Below, one piece after another: positions 33,361 to 42,424 of a DNA stretch of 64,000 bases (positions are counted from its first letter, which is position 1; each line of letters starts with the position of its first letter). The stretch spans positions 62,001 through 126,000 of the forward strand of contig NZ_NSFV01000011.1 of NCBI RefSeq assembly GCF_002295115.1. The letters run 5' to 3'. This DNA is from Mesorhizobium sp. WSM4311 (GTDB taxonomy: Bacteria; Pseudomonadota; Alphaproteobacteria; Rhizobiales; Rhizobiaceae). A program made the position numbers and the translations under genes. The notes beneath the pieces are model-generated. The model was not told the DNA's origin, searched no databases, and saw only the letters and a program-made list of their open reading frames with translations.

Positions 33361-35529
33361 CTAGGAGCGCACCTCCAGCGGCACGAGCCCTTCATGCCGC
33401 TCATCGAGATAACAAACAATGTGGTCACCGACGCGCTCGAAAGTGAGATCGACTTTCTCCTCCCCTACGGCCAGGTGACGAATGACGATATTGTCGATGC
33501 CTATTGGCAACCGTGGACGGTCGACCTCGATGGTACGGTTCCACCCGTCGATCCGAATTCCCAGACAGGCTTGCAGCATCATGAAGGCCGACCCCGCCGA
33601 CCAAGCCTGCGGCAGACAAGCGACAGGGTAGGCAACCGGTGCATCGCCAATTGCCCGGGTGAACCCGCAGAATAGTTCGGGAAGCCGCATATTAAACCGA
33701 ACCGCGGCCTCGAACATGCTGCTCATGAGCTTCACGACACCGGCACGCTCTTGGTAGCGGGCGAGCCCAGCGGCACAGATGGCAGTGTCATGCGGCCAGA
33801 TCGAGCCGTTATGATAGGACATCGGATTGAATGGCACCTCGTCGTCGGCCAAGGTGCGCACGCCCCAACCGCTGTTGAGATGACCCGAAAAGAGCTGTTC
33901 GGCTATTGATGACGCCCGCTCCGCCGATGCCAGCCCGACATAAAGCAGATGACCGGCGTTAGAGGCGCGCACCGCGCATTGCTTGCCTTCCCCGTCTATG
34001 GCCAAGGCGTAGAAATTGTGGTCCGGCATCCAGAAATGCCTCTCCACTGCGCTGCGGATACTTTCTGCCAGCGCGCTCCAGCGCGCTGCTTTGACCGTGT
34101 CGCCGCGTCTGGCTGCCAGTGCGGCCATGCCCTGGTAGGCTGCAAAGACATAGCCTTGTACCTCAACCAGGGCGATCGGTCCCCTCGGAATCGTGCCGTC
34201 GGCATGGAATATGGCGTCGGCACTATCCTTCCAGCCTTGGTTGAAAAGCCCAGTGTCCGCCGCCCTGCTGTAGGTCACGAAGCCCTCGCCGTTACGCTTT
34301 CCAACGTCCTCTATCCATCCCACGGCCGCACACAGCGAATCCCACATGCGATTGACAAACACCTCATCGGCAGTGCGATCGGCGTAGGAGCAGGCGAGGT
34401 AAACATAGAGCGGGGTCGTGTCGACACCGCCATAGTAGCGCCCGAACGGCAGCTCGCGCAGCACCGCCATTTCCCCCTTGCGCGTTTCATGCATGATCTT
34501 GCCGGGTTCGGAATCATCGAATATCGAAGTCTCGGTGGACTGATAACGAGCAAGGAATGCCAGGACCCCGCGGGCAAGTTCTGGGTTGAGCCACAGCATC
34601 TGGAGGGCCGAAATGACGCCGTCGCGACCGAAAGCGGTCGAGAACCATGGAATGCCGGCGTAAGGATACGGTCCGGTCTCAAGATCGGTGGTCAGCAGTG
34701 CTATGTCGGCGCGCGTGCGCGTAAGCCAGTCATTGAACACGCGGCCCGAACTGAAGACAGTGGCGCCCTGACGCCGCTTCGAGCGCATGGCAAAACGTGC
34801 TCGGGCCGCCGCGGCGCGAAAGCGGTCGCTGGAGGGGACTTCTTCGTCGTGACCGACCTCTACAAACAGCGCTCTTGCGTCACGCCTGCCCACTACAATG
34901 AAGAACACGGCGTGGTTGGATTGGATCTGGTCAGGCGGCGTCGAGAACGAGATAATCGACTGGCGCGCCAAATTGTCGAGGCCTTCGTAGCGAAACATGA
35001 CGCTTGCTTCGCCGATCAGCGCGTCATGAGCGTGACCGCGGCGGCTGCGCGTAGTGCCACGGACCTCGAACATATCACGAAAATCGGCGTCGAAGTCGAA
35101 TCTCACGGGTAGGAGCACTTCGCGCCCAGAGTAATTCGTGAAGGTGACCCGCTCGAACATGCGATTTTGCCAGATGAACCGTGTTCGATCGACGTGCACG
35201 ACGCCCGGCAGCGTTTCACGGCCGTCGGGCCCCGTAGTGGCCAAGTTCGTGAGGTTGGCGGTAAACAGTATGTTGTCCTGGGAAAGCGAGGCGCCTAGCA
35301 GGGATGGAATGCGCCCGCCGATGAACAGACGGAAGCGCGATAGTACGCGCGTGTCGTCGCGGAAAAGGCCATCGCCGGTGCCACGTATGTCGCCGTAGCT
35401 GTCCGCGACGATGAAGCAGTCCTCATGCTTGAGCGCAAATTGTCTATGAGGCTCGCGTGGTGCCGATTCATCCATCGCCGGCAGCGCCACAGCTGGGTCT
35501 AGCTTGCGATCTTCGATTTCAGCGCTCAT
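33361..35529 (-). CDS. GDE-type amylo-alpha-1,6-glucosidase-like protein
   Basis: A 722-aa protein of the bacterial glycogen-debranching type: an N-terminal GDE_N domain (ALKHEDCFIVADSYGDIRGTGDGLFRDDTRVLSRFRL) and a C-terminal (alpha/alpha)6 barrel with WFSTAFGRDGVISALQMLWLNPELARGVL, the acidic PGKIMHETRKGEMA, YYGGVDTTPLYVYLACSYADRT, and HNGSIWPHDTAICAAGLARY. It probably trims alpha-glucan branches or related oligosaccharides. GGAGAG precedes MSAEIED at 35529. It is just after and in the same direction as the glycosyltransferase gene, suggesting joint action on glucans. Confidence 0.88.
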   Translation of the reverse strand: MSAEIEDRKLDPAVALPAMDESAPREPHRQFALKHEDCFIVADSYGDIRGTGDGLFRDDTRVLSRFRLFIGGRIPSLLGASLSQDNILFTANLTNLATTGPDGRETLPGVVHVDRTRFIWQNRMFERVTFTNYSGREVLLPVRFDFDADFRDMFEVRGTTRSRRGHAHDALIGEASVMFRYEGLDNLARQSIISFSTPPDQIQSNHAVFFIVVGRRDARALFVEVGHDEEVPSSDRFRAAAARARFAMRSKRRQGATVFSSGRVFNDWLTRTRADIALLTTDLETGPYPYAGIPWFSTAFGRDGVISALQMLWLNPELARGVLAFLARYQSTETSIFDDSEPGKIMHETRKGEMAVLRELPFGRYYGGVDTTPLYVYLACSYADRTADEVFVNRMWDSLCAAVGWIEDVGKRNGEGFVTYSRAADTGLFNQGWKDSADAIFHADGTIPRGPIALVEVQGYVFAAYQGMAALAARRGDTVKAARWSALAESIRSAVERHFWMPDHNFYALAIDGEGKQCAVRASNAGHLLYVGLASAERASSIAEQLFSGHLNSGWGVRTLADDEVPFNPMSYHNGSIWPHDTAICAAGLARYQERAGVVKLMSSMFEAAVRFNMRLPELFCGFTRAIGDAPVAYPVACLPQAWSAGSAFMMLQACLGIRIDGWNRTIEVDRPRLPIGIDNIVIRHLAVGEEKVDLTFERVGDHIVCYLDERHEGLVPLEVRS

Positions 35530-35742
35530 GTCAGCTCTCCCGTTCGAAAGAGACTTAGCCCACATGCTTGTCGATCGTCGCCGACGTCGAATCGTCACCA
35601 GCGCCCCGCCTCGGCAGGCACATGCTTTGACCGCAAAGAGGCTCTTTCGACTCCGTGTCGTATGATTGGCCAATTTTGGATTTTGAGCAATCAAACTTGA
35701 TATCAAGCCGATCGCTTTATGCCGGTTCGGCCGCCTGGGCAG

Positions 35743-36810
35743 CTATGTTTCCAGCATAGCTATTTTTTCGGAGGGACATCGCTTGTCGCCCGTGAGCGAG
35801 CGATAGATCGCCATATAGTCGGCGCACATGCGCTGGGCGGTGAATCGCTTTTCAAAAGTTCTCCTCACCCGAGAGCGGTCGAGGTCACCTATCCGATGCA
35901 CGGCCTTCACAGCCTCTGCGATATTTTCCACGATAAATCCCGACACCCCATCATCGATCACTTCAGGAACGGCTCCGCGATTGAACGCCACCACAGGAGT
36001 TCCGCAGGCCATCGCCTCAATGGTCACGAGGCCGAACGGTTCCGGCCAGTCAATCGGGAACAGCAAGGCTGCCGCATTGCCCAAGAACTCCGCCTTCTGC
36101 CTTTCATTGATCTCGCCAATGAACTCAACGTTTGAATTTCGCAGCACCTGTGGTTCGACGCGTTCTCGCCAAAACGCCCGATCAACCGAGTCGATTTTGG
36201 CCGCGATTTTCAGCGGCATTCTTGCGCGGGCGGCGATTTCTATCGCGGCCAGCGGGCCCTTTTCCGGTGAGATGCGGCCCAGGAACGCCAGATAGCTCGA
36301 GGCCTTCTGACGCAAGGGTAGAATACCAGCCGGCAAGCCGTGATAAACCGTTCCGAGCCAATTGACCGGCGGCATCGGTCGGCGCTGATCGTCGGAGATC
36401 GAGATCAGTGGAACGTCGTCGAACATTGCATAAAGCCGTGCGAGATCCGGGAGGTCAAGGCGGCCATGAAGTGTCGTAACGGTTCGGCTGCTAAACTCTC
36501 TAATGACCGGAAAGTGGAGGACGTCGACATGAAAATGCAGCACATCGAAGGCTTCCGCCCATCTGCGCACCTGCTCAAGCATCGAAACGTGACAGGGGAC
36601 AGGGTCCCTTGCCTCTGGGCTCAGGCGTAGCGCAACGTCGCAACACGCCACAAGTTCGGCCGACGTCCTTGAGTCGCCGCTGGCGAACAGCGTCACCTCG
36701 TGGCCCTGTCGAACCAGCTCCTCGGTCAGATACGAGACGATGCGCTCTGTGCCACCATAGAGCTTGGGAGGAACGGACTCCATTAGAGGAGCAATCTGGG
36801 CGATCTTCAT
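35743..36810 (-). CDS. Family 4 glycosyltransferase
   Basis: A 355-aa GT4 (GT-B fold) enzyme. MKIAQIAPLMESVPPKLYGGTERIVSYLTEELVRQGHEVTLFA is the nucleotide-sugar-enzyme N-terminus; the C-terminal donor site shows FLGRISPEKGPLAAIEIA and the EX7E element in PEPFGLVTIEAMACGTPVVAFNRGAVPEVI. The start MKIAQIAP at 36810 is preferred to an upstream one. An EcfG site lies 75 bp upstream. Acceptor unknown; neighbour of the GDE-type glucosidase, so a stress-related glucan or glycoside is likely. Confidence 0.88.
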   Translation of the reverse strand: MKIAQIAPLMESVPPKLYGGTERIVSYLTEELVRQGHEVTLFASGDSRTSAELVACCDVALRLSPEARDPVPCHVSMLEQVRRWAEAFDVLHFHVDVLHFPVIREFSSRTVTTLHGRLDLPDLARLYAMFDDVPLISISDDQRRPMPPVNWLGTVYHGLPAGILPLRQKASSYLAFLGRISPEKGPLAAIEIAARARMPLKIAAKIDSVDRAFWRERVEPQVLRNSNVEFIGEINERQKAEFLGNAAALLFPIDWPEPFGLVTIEAMACGTPVVAFNRGAVPEVIDDGVSGFIVENIAEAVKAVHRIGDLDRSRVRRTFEKRFTAQRMCADYMAIYRSLTGDKRCPSEKIAMLET

Positions 36811-37611
36811 TTTGTAAGTGCGTCCGCAACTTAAGAATCGACGAGGGGCCGACGCGCATGCGAGGGCTGTTCCCCCACGCCGCAAACTTTCGAATTACTA
36901 ATATGTTCCCGAACTACGATAAACGACTGGCGGTCGGACACGGTGTAATCGCACACAAGGCCTCGGTCGGCTCGAGCCCCGTAGGCCAAGCCGCTAGGTG
37001 TTCAGGCAAACTTGAGACCTTCACCAAAATGCGGTCCAACCCGGCATTGGGGCGCTTCGAATCCTCGAATTCTATTGAGAGCAGACAACAGGAACGCCGG
37101 CTTCTCAAGCGGCCGGCGCGGCCCAGCTAGGCATCCTGTGGTCAACCTGAAGGCTGGTCTGGCCTCTTGCGAGGCTTGATCGCCTCGAAAATCACTTCAC
37201 ACAGGCTTCTGCCGCGAGCTTTCATTACGATCAAACGCCCTTGCCGAGCGCGAGTTTCTATTGATTCGGGCTATCCTTTGCCATGACGTTGACGAGTACA
37301 ACGCATGCCAGCAGGGACACGACACCGCCTAGCAGGTCGTGGCTCGACAGACCGGCAAAATAGACCAATTCGAACGCCAACGCGGACATACAACTAGAAC
37401 TGCCAGGCAGTGCGAATGTTCCGCCTGTGTACTGGATTCACATTTCCGGGAGATACGCCCGCTCCACGCTTCTTCGGGGTCAGCATTGTCCCCTCGATCC
37501 GAGCTTTATCGCCGATCCCCTGCCTACGCACCGACACACATTTGATATTGAGCCCGGCTGCGAGCGACCCTTATAAATCATGTTTTCGCCATTGCTTTCT
37601 AAGGTCTTGCG
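36811..37611. other. 801-bp gap holding only the EcfG site
   Basis: Apart from the stress promoter at 36885-36909 no gene-like frame is seen; ORFs here lack start signals and family likeness. Confidence 0.45.
36885..36909 (-). promoter_or_regulatory. EcfG-type promoter of the glycosyltransferase gene
   Basis: Minus strand GGAAC (36909-36905), 16 bp, AGTT (36888-36885). Confidence 0.6.
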
Positions 37612-37809
37612 ATGGATAACGTGACCGTAAGCGCCAATGATCAGGTCGGCCCTTGCGTTGAAGTGATCGAAGTCTGCGGAGAATGGTTCGTCCGCGTGGT
37701 CAACGGCGACGAAGAGATATTCCGATCATTCGAATTGGAGGCATTCGCCCTGGCCTACGCAGAGGGCCAGCGAATACGTCTCGGGCTTGCTTATTTCGAT
37801 CAGCTGTAG
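37612..37809 (+). CDS. Small conserved hypothetical protein
   Basis: A 65-aa protein, MDNVTVSANDQVGPCVEVIEVCGEWFVRVVNGDEEIFRSFEL, then FALAYAEGQRIRLGL. Beta-strand-rich with an acidic character. No ribosome site is strong. I recognise no family. It is followed by CCCGC-TTTCT-GCGGG, a weak hairpin. Confidence 0.5.
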   Translation: MDNVTVSANDQVGPCVEVIEVCGEWFVRVVNGDEEIFRSFELEAFALAYAEGQRIRLGLAYFDQL

Positions 37810-37894
37810 CGTTGAACGCCCGCTTTCTGCGGGTGATCATCGAGGACTCCACGTGATCATTGCCGCCCATAACGCGGGCCTCGGCACGACATGG

Positions 37895-38392
37895 CTAGGA
37901 GTTCGATGAGTTGGGCTCGCCTACGCCAGTCACGTCCGCGTCTGATGTGCGAAAATCCTCATAATCCACTGTCGCGACGACCGCACCGCTTGCATCCTTA
38001 GCTCGCACCGCCCAGCCGACCGGCGCTTCACCACGCGAGAGCGCGTGCTGCCACAGGTCAGCCGCAGAACGCCGGCATTCGGCCAAGACCGCTTGTAGCG
38101 TGGGAAACGAAAGGCCTGCGAGCTCCTGCACGTGACCCTTGTCCTGATACTCGAGGATATAAGACGCGTCGCGGCCCGGTTCCGGCTGACTTCGCATCCT
38201 CGCGTCGTCGGCGGCGCTGGTTTCATCGAACGTGGCCGCGTGTAATAGCAGCACCTTTGCCTTCGCAATCAGTTGCACGTCATCGAGGGCGTTGTCATAG
38301 GCGAGCGAAACGGAAATCGCCTCGCCGCCTTCGCCCAGGAACCGCACTGTAGGGAAGGGTCCGTTTTCGACGACCGTTTCAAGAATCTGCAT
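37895..38392 (-). CDS. DUF6894-related hypothetical protein
   Basis: A 165-aa protein that starts MQILETVVENGPFPTVRFLGEGGE and contains SVSLAYDNALDDVQLIAKAKVLLLHAATFDE, LEYQDKGHVQELAGLSFPTLQAVLAECRRSAADLW, VGWAVRAKDASGAVVATVDYEDFR. The closing beta-strand pattern (GWAVRAKDASG-V-A-VDYEDFR) resembles small stress-associated rhizobial proteins. Function unknown. It and the next small gene face the same way. Confidence 0.6.
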   Translation of the reverse strand: MQILETVVENGPFPTVRFLGEGGEAISVSLAYDNALDDVQLIAKAKVLLLHAATFDETSAADDARMRSQPEPGRDASYILEYQDKGHVQELAGLSFPTLQAVLAECRRSAADLWQHALSRGEAPVGWAVRAKDASGAVVATVDYEDFRTSDADVTGVGEPNSSNS

Positions 38393-38423
38393 GGGATGAC
38401 TCCAAGGCTATTGGTCTTTCGGC

Positions 38424-38600
38424 TCAGTCCTTGACGTACGCCCCCGGCTGTCGCCCGCTCTTCGGAGCCTTGGCGTCCTTGGAATGTTCGGAAAGAGCGG
38501 GCCCGGCGCCGGAGACCTTCTGGGTGGACGGGGATGGCGTTGCAGGCTGTGATGGAGACTTGGATTGTGGGGCTAGGGGGTTCTCGTCCGAGGTTGTCAT
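38424..38600 (-). CDS. Small hydrophilic stress-associated protein
   Basis: A 58-aa protein, MTTSDENPLAPQSKSPSQ, rich in Ser/Pro/Lys with no hydrophobic core, ending QPGAYVKD. Such disordered proteins are common under general stress control. GGGAG precedes the ATG, and a clear EcfG site (38633-38657) places transcription about 25 bp before it, which is the best evidence that this short frame is real. Confidence 0.6.
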   Translation of the reverse strand: MTTSDENPLAPQSKSPSQPATPSPSTQKVSGAGPALSEHSKDAKAPKSGRQPGAYVKD

Positions 38601-38632
38601 GTCGTTTTCTCCCATGTCATGAGTCAGGGATG

Positions 38633-38657
38633 AACTAGCCATCGACATGGAGGTTCC
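38633..38657 (-). promoter_or_regulatory. EcfG-type promoter of the small hydrophilic protein
   Basis: Minus strand GGAAC (38657-38653), 16 bp, AGTT (38636-38633). Confidence 0.65.
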
Positions 38658-39081
38658 AGCGTCGTGGCATTTCCAGAAAACCGCTTAGTTTGCGAGAGCG
38701 AACCTTCGGGAATGGTCGAGATCCGCAAGCTCAGGAGTTGCGAGCAGATCTACGACGCTCGTCCATAACCACGACGGTGCCTTAGCGTTCGCGCTGGAGG
38801 CTTCCGACGGTTCGCGGGTCACAACTGCGCCAATCGGCGAGGTCAATCTGGCGGCCGTGCGCTTCGGCCAGATCGAACCGGGGCGGTATCGGAGCCGACG
38901 CTGCCGTTGTTCATGAACCGCTCGACGCACAATTCTATCCGCACGCCGGCGCTTCCATCTATGTTCTGAAATCGCCCCCAGCGGCTATCATCATAGACAA
39001 CGATGGTCTCCGCAGTGGCCTTAATTTGGGCGGCCATTGGCCGACCATCGTCCTCGTAAGTGGCGCCGATCTCGTAGCCCA

Positions 39082-39282
39082 TTACATCGCATAGTCGCGG
39101 ATGGCATCTTCCTGGTTGCCGATCCAGTAGGTCTGGTGCTCTTTCGACGTGCCCAGATATTGGGCCGCACGCACCACTCGGGTACCTGAAGGAGCTTTTG
39201 GCATCGCTACAACCATCTGGCCGAAGTCGGCTTCTATCGCTCGGGTTAAAGGTTCCGACAGCATGCCATTCCGCACGCTCAT
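39082..39282 (-). CDS. Possible small protein or gene remnant
   Basis: A 66-codon frame: MSVRNGMLSEPLTRAIEADFGQ, then YWIGNQEDAIRDYAM. No ribosome site. The following sequence in another frame (GYEIGATYEDDGRPMAAQIKATAE) looks as if it could once have continued the protein, so this may be a decayed gene rather than a real one. Confidence 0.3.
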   Translation of the reverse strand: MSVRNGMLSEPLTRAIEADFGQMVVAMPKAPSGTRVVRAAQYLGTSKEHQTYWIGNQEDAIRDYAM

Positions 39283-39307
39283 CGGTGCGCGGCGCTAGCT
39301 TTTCAAG

Positions 39308-39601
39308 ATGTGTTTGCACATATCCAATCAGATTCGCGGGTTGATGAAGCGTTCGGCCTCGTTGTGCCTAAAGGTATGGAGTGATATCCGATACCAAACA
39401 GCGGAATTGAGCAAACAGCTGGCCGCGATGGCACGTGAGGAACAGCACTGCCGTCTGCTCATGTTAGTGCCCAGTGTAGGCGCCACAGCCACCGCCTTTG
39501 CCGCAGCCGTGGAGGATCCGGCGAACTTTAGGAAGATGATTCCACCTTCCGCAATCCATAAGTTCGATCCCAGCGGTTTCCAGCATGGTCGCTCAGTCTA
39601 G
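39308..39601 (+). pseudogene. Internal fragment of an IS110-family transposase
   Basis: The frame encodes SNQIRGLMK, then after a frame change TAELSKQLAAMAREEQHCRLLMLVPSVGATATAFAAAVEDPANFRK. These are the central and transposase_20 parts of rhizobial IS110 transposases. The catalytic DEDD N-terminus and the SRSVGAW ending are missing. No terminal repeats expected for IS110. Confidence 0.75.
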
Positions 39602-39820
39602 TCCGCCAGATGGGCGCCTTCCACCCAACAAGGGCCGTAGCAGCGCGGTTCGCCGGCTGGGTTCCGCACGCGCCACCATGCGTTTGCGAGGAGTTAGGCC
39701 TGAATCGCAACAAGCGCTTTCCAACTGAGGTACACGCCAATTTGCTAATCGCGCCCATGAGGTCTACTCTGCTTGTATCGGCCGCCAGTGTTTTCGGATG
39801 CAGCCGACAGTGAGAGGTAC

Positions 39821-40549
39821 ATGCTCTTGCCCGTCAGGGAGAGCGCCGTGCCCCAATCCCTTCTTCGCAACCATGTATTGCAAGCCCTCTCGCCTGAGGA
39901 TTTTGCGCTCTTACAGCCGTCAATGCATCACGTCGAACTGGGCATCAAAGACCGACTGGAAGTCCCATATCAACTAATCGAGCATGTTTATTTTCCGGAG
40001 GCGGGAATCGCTTCGGTGGTCGCGGCCATGACGGGCGGCCGGCAAAGCGAAGTGGGCATCATTGGCCATGACGGCATGACGGGGGTTGCGGTTGTTCTCG
40101 GCCGGGACAGTTCCCCCAACGAAACCTACATCCAGGTCGCCGGCAAAGGTTGGTTGCTCCCGGTCGAAAGCCTTCGCGACGCGATTGAAGAAAGCCAGTC
40201 CCTTCGCGGCTCGCTGCTTCGCTACGCGCACGCGTTCCTGGTCCAGTTGTCCCGCACGGCACTTGTCAACGGCCATTCGAAAATCGAGGAACGGCTGGCC
40301 CGGTGGTTGCTTATGGTCGATGATCGTATGGAGGGCAACAGGATCTACCTGACGCACGAGTTTCTGGCCACCATGCTTGGCGCCCGGCGCCCTGGCGTGA
40401 CGATAGCCCTGCAAATGCTTGAATATCGGGGGCTGATCCACGCCAAACGCGGTGAGATCACCATTGTCGACCGGCCCGGAATGATAAAGCTGACGCACGG
40501 CGCCTATGGCGACGAAGAGCAACGTCACTTCGGCAGTGATTCCAGCTGA
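39821..40549 (+). CDS. Crp/Fnr-family transcriptional regulator
   Basis: A 242-aa regulator with an N-terminal cNMP-binding-like domain (QALSPEDFALLQPSMHHVELGIKDRLEVPYQLIEHVYFPEAGIASVV, then SEVGIIGHDGMTGVAVVLGRDSSPNETYIQVAGKG) and a C-terminal winged helix (SKIEERLARWLLMVDDRM, LTHEFLATMLGARRPGVTIALQMLEYRGLIHAKRGEITIVDR). No iron-sulphur cysteines are seen, so it is not an FNR oxygen sensor. It resembles the rhizobial group in which the ligand is unknown. Start MLLPVRES at 39821 follows AGAGG. Neighbours give no target. Confidence 0.9.
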   Translation: MLLPVRESAVPQSLLRNHVLQALSPEDFALLQPSMHHVELGIKDRLEVPYQLIEHVYFPEAGIASVVAAMTGGRQSEVGIIGHDGMTGVAVVLGRDSSPNETYIQVAGKGWLLPVESLRDAIEESQSLRGSLLRYAHAFLVQLSRTALVNGHSKIEERLARWLLMVDDRMEGNRIYLTHEFLATMLGARRPGVTIALQMLEYRGLIHAKRGEITIVDRPGMIKLTHGAYGDEEQRHFGSDSS

Positions 40550-40631
40550 TTGTCCCGAATCGGACACACCCTTACGGGTTGACGAATTGGTGCCATAAAT
40601 CGTGTTGGTTTGGGTTCAGGGAGGAACTCAC

Positions 40632-40877
40632 ATGACCAACAGTTTTCACACCGTCACGGTTGAAAGGGCGGCCGACGCCTATGTCCGTTCCAGAGGCAAG
40701 GCCCGCTTCCTTTCCATCGCACAGGCAATTCGTGCCATTCGAACACTGCTTCTGGCGTGTAAGGCCACGGACCCTGAGCTGGAAGAGATACTGGCTGCGG
40801 CATGCATCCTCCACAGCATTCCTGTCGCTTTCGACGCAATGACTGCCGATCGCTCTGAAACACGGCTTCATTCATAG
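40632..40877 (+). CDS. Small hypothetical protein
   Basis: An 81-aa protein starting MTNSFHTVTVERAADAYVRSRGKARFLSIAQAIRAIRTLL, with ATDPELEEILAAACILHSIPVAFD. A strong AGGGAGGA ribosome site precedes the ATG. Mostly helical, no membrane segments. It lies 82 bp after the Crp/Fnr gene and may share its control. No family is recognised. Confidence 0.6.
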   Translation: MTNSFHTVTVERAADAYVRSRGKARFLSIAQAIRAIRTLLLACKATDPELEEILAAACILHSIPVAFDAMTADRSETRLHS

Positions 40878-41299
40878 GCCCTGCAATGGCAGACGTCGCT
40901 CCGACGCTTACTTCATCGCACGTTCGCCAAACGGTTGTCCGTTACCTGCTTGATAATGTCAAAAATCCGAGCGTTCGATAGACGTGGTCATCCACGCCGT
41001 CGGAGAAAGGAGCTCTGCGAGCTAACGGATTGGGAACGGGGGGACTACATAGCTCGAAGCGCGATCGACGCGGGTCTTGCTGTGGAGTTCGATGCGGGGG
41101 TTCCCTGATCGCTCCTCTAAAGCAAAGAGCTTGCTACCGGCCCTACGGCAAGGCGAACATTGCGAACCAAATTTCGGTCCCACAGTCCCGGTTCGCAGGC
41201 ATTGGGGAGGCGCGGCGAGCGGCTAGGACCTACCGGCGTGGAATGAACCCCAGGCAACCGGCCGCATCAATTCGCTTACAAACGTCCGCTACTGATTGC
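40878..41299. other. 422-bp gap, no supported gene
   Basis: No gene-like frame, promoter box or repeat found. Confidence 0.4.
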
Positions 41300-42424
41300 T
41301 CAAAAGGCCGACTTCTCGGTCGTTCGAGCAAGCATTCTGATCTGCTTGAACCGGCCTTTCTCAACCACGTGCAAAGCCGTCACCGCGGCGATGTCGTCCT
41401 GCTTGGCATCCCAGTTGACGACGTCTGGGTATGCAATGCCACGATATTGGCTTTTCCGGAGCGCCGATATCACGCCCTGTCGGCTAAGCTGATTTGCGCG
41501 CTTGGCCAGCCTTATGGCCTCAAGCAACTGTGCCGCAGCGTCATAGCAGTTTACGGCATAGTTCTTGAGGGGACCGAAGCGATCCGTATAGCGTTGAGCA
41601 AATTCCCGCGACCCTTGGACGACACCAATTTCCGGACAGGCTGAGAGGACGAGGACGCCCTCATCCTGCTCGGCCGCCTGGCCGGCGGGCTCCAGGAAAT
41701 TCCAACCATCCCAGCAACCGTCCCCGGTCGCGAGCAAATGCCGTACCCTCGCCGCCCGCATTGCCTTTAGCAACGGCGCGCCCTCGAATGTGCCGCCGTA
41801 GAACACCAGGTCGATATTTTTGGGAAAGCTGCCGACCAACGCGCCGAACTCGGTGGTTCCTTCCTCTACAGCGATGTCCTGCACAACACCGCCTCCGCGG
41901 CGCCGAAAGGCGTGGACAAACTCGTCGGTCATACTTTGTCCGTAGACGGTGTTGGTTCTGACCACGACAGCGCGCCGTTTCCCCATTTCGGCGGTCAGAT
42001 GGTTGGATATGGCGGACGCGGTAACGTCGTCGCGGTTTGTGAACCGAAACACATTGTTCCAGCCCGAATCCGTTAGCTTCGGGTTGGAAACGATGGGTGA
42101 AATCAGCGCCATCGACGCATCGCAATAGCGCTGCGCCACGGCGAGCGTGACGTTGCTGTTGTAGTGCCCAACAATGCCCAGCACGGCCTGATCAGCGATC
42201 AAGCTTGACGCCACCTTGGCGCCCTCGGCCTCGTCGCCTTTGTCGTCGCGCCGGATCGCCTCCAACAAGATACCCTCAGCCGCGTCGTTGGCATCCTCGA
42301 CCGCCAGTTCAACTGCCTGCGCCATCTCGATCCCGAGATAGGCAGGACGTCCCGTAAGTGGGGCGACGACCCCGATCCTTACCCTTTTGCGATCGCCGTT
42401 GCTGTTTTTCGTGGCGTCGACCAT
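41300..42424 (-). CDS. Periplasmic-binding-fold protein, Leu/Ile/Val-BP family, without signal peptide
   Basis: A 374-aa type I periplasmic-binding-fold protein: VRIGVVAPLTGRPAYLGIEMAQAVELAVEDAN, IVGHYNSNVTLAVAQRYCDASMALISPIVSNPKLTD, VFRFTNRDD, GVVQDIAVEEGTTEFGALVG, NYAVNCYDAAAQLLEAIRLA, and DVVNWDAKQDD near the end. It would bind an amino acid or similar ligand. A very good SD (AAGGAGG) precedes MVDATKN at 42424. There is no signal peptide, so it is either cytoplasmic or the start has been lost. It overlaps the EamA gene by 116 bp. Confidence 0.85.
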   Translation of the reverse strand: MVDATKNSNGDRKRVRIGVVAPLTGRPAYLGIEMAQAVELAVEDANDAAEGILLEAIRRDDKGDEAEGAKVASSLIADQAVLGIVGHYNSNVTLAVAQRYCDASMALISPIVSNPKLTDSGWNNVFRFTNRDDVTASAISNHLTAEMGKRRAVVVRTNTVYGQSMTDEFVHAFRRRGGGVVQDIAVEEGTTEFGALVGSFPKNIDLVFYGGTFEGAPLLKAMRAARVRHLLATGDGCWDGWNFLEPAGQAAEQDEGVLVLSACPEIGVVQGSREFAQRYTDRFGPLKNYAVNCYDAAAQLLEAIRLAKRANQLSRQGVISALRKSQYRGIAYPDVVNWDAKQDDIAAVTALHVVEKGRFKQIRMLARTTEKSAF

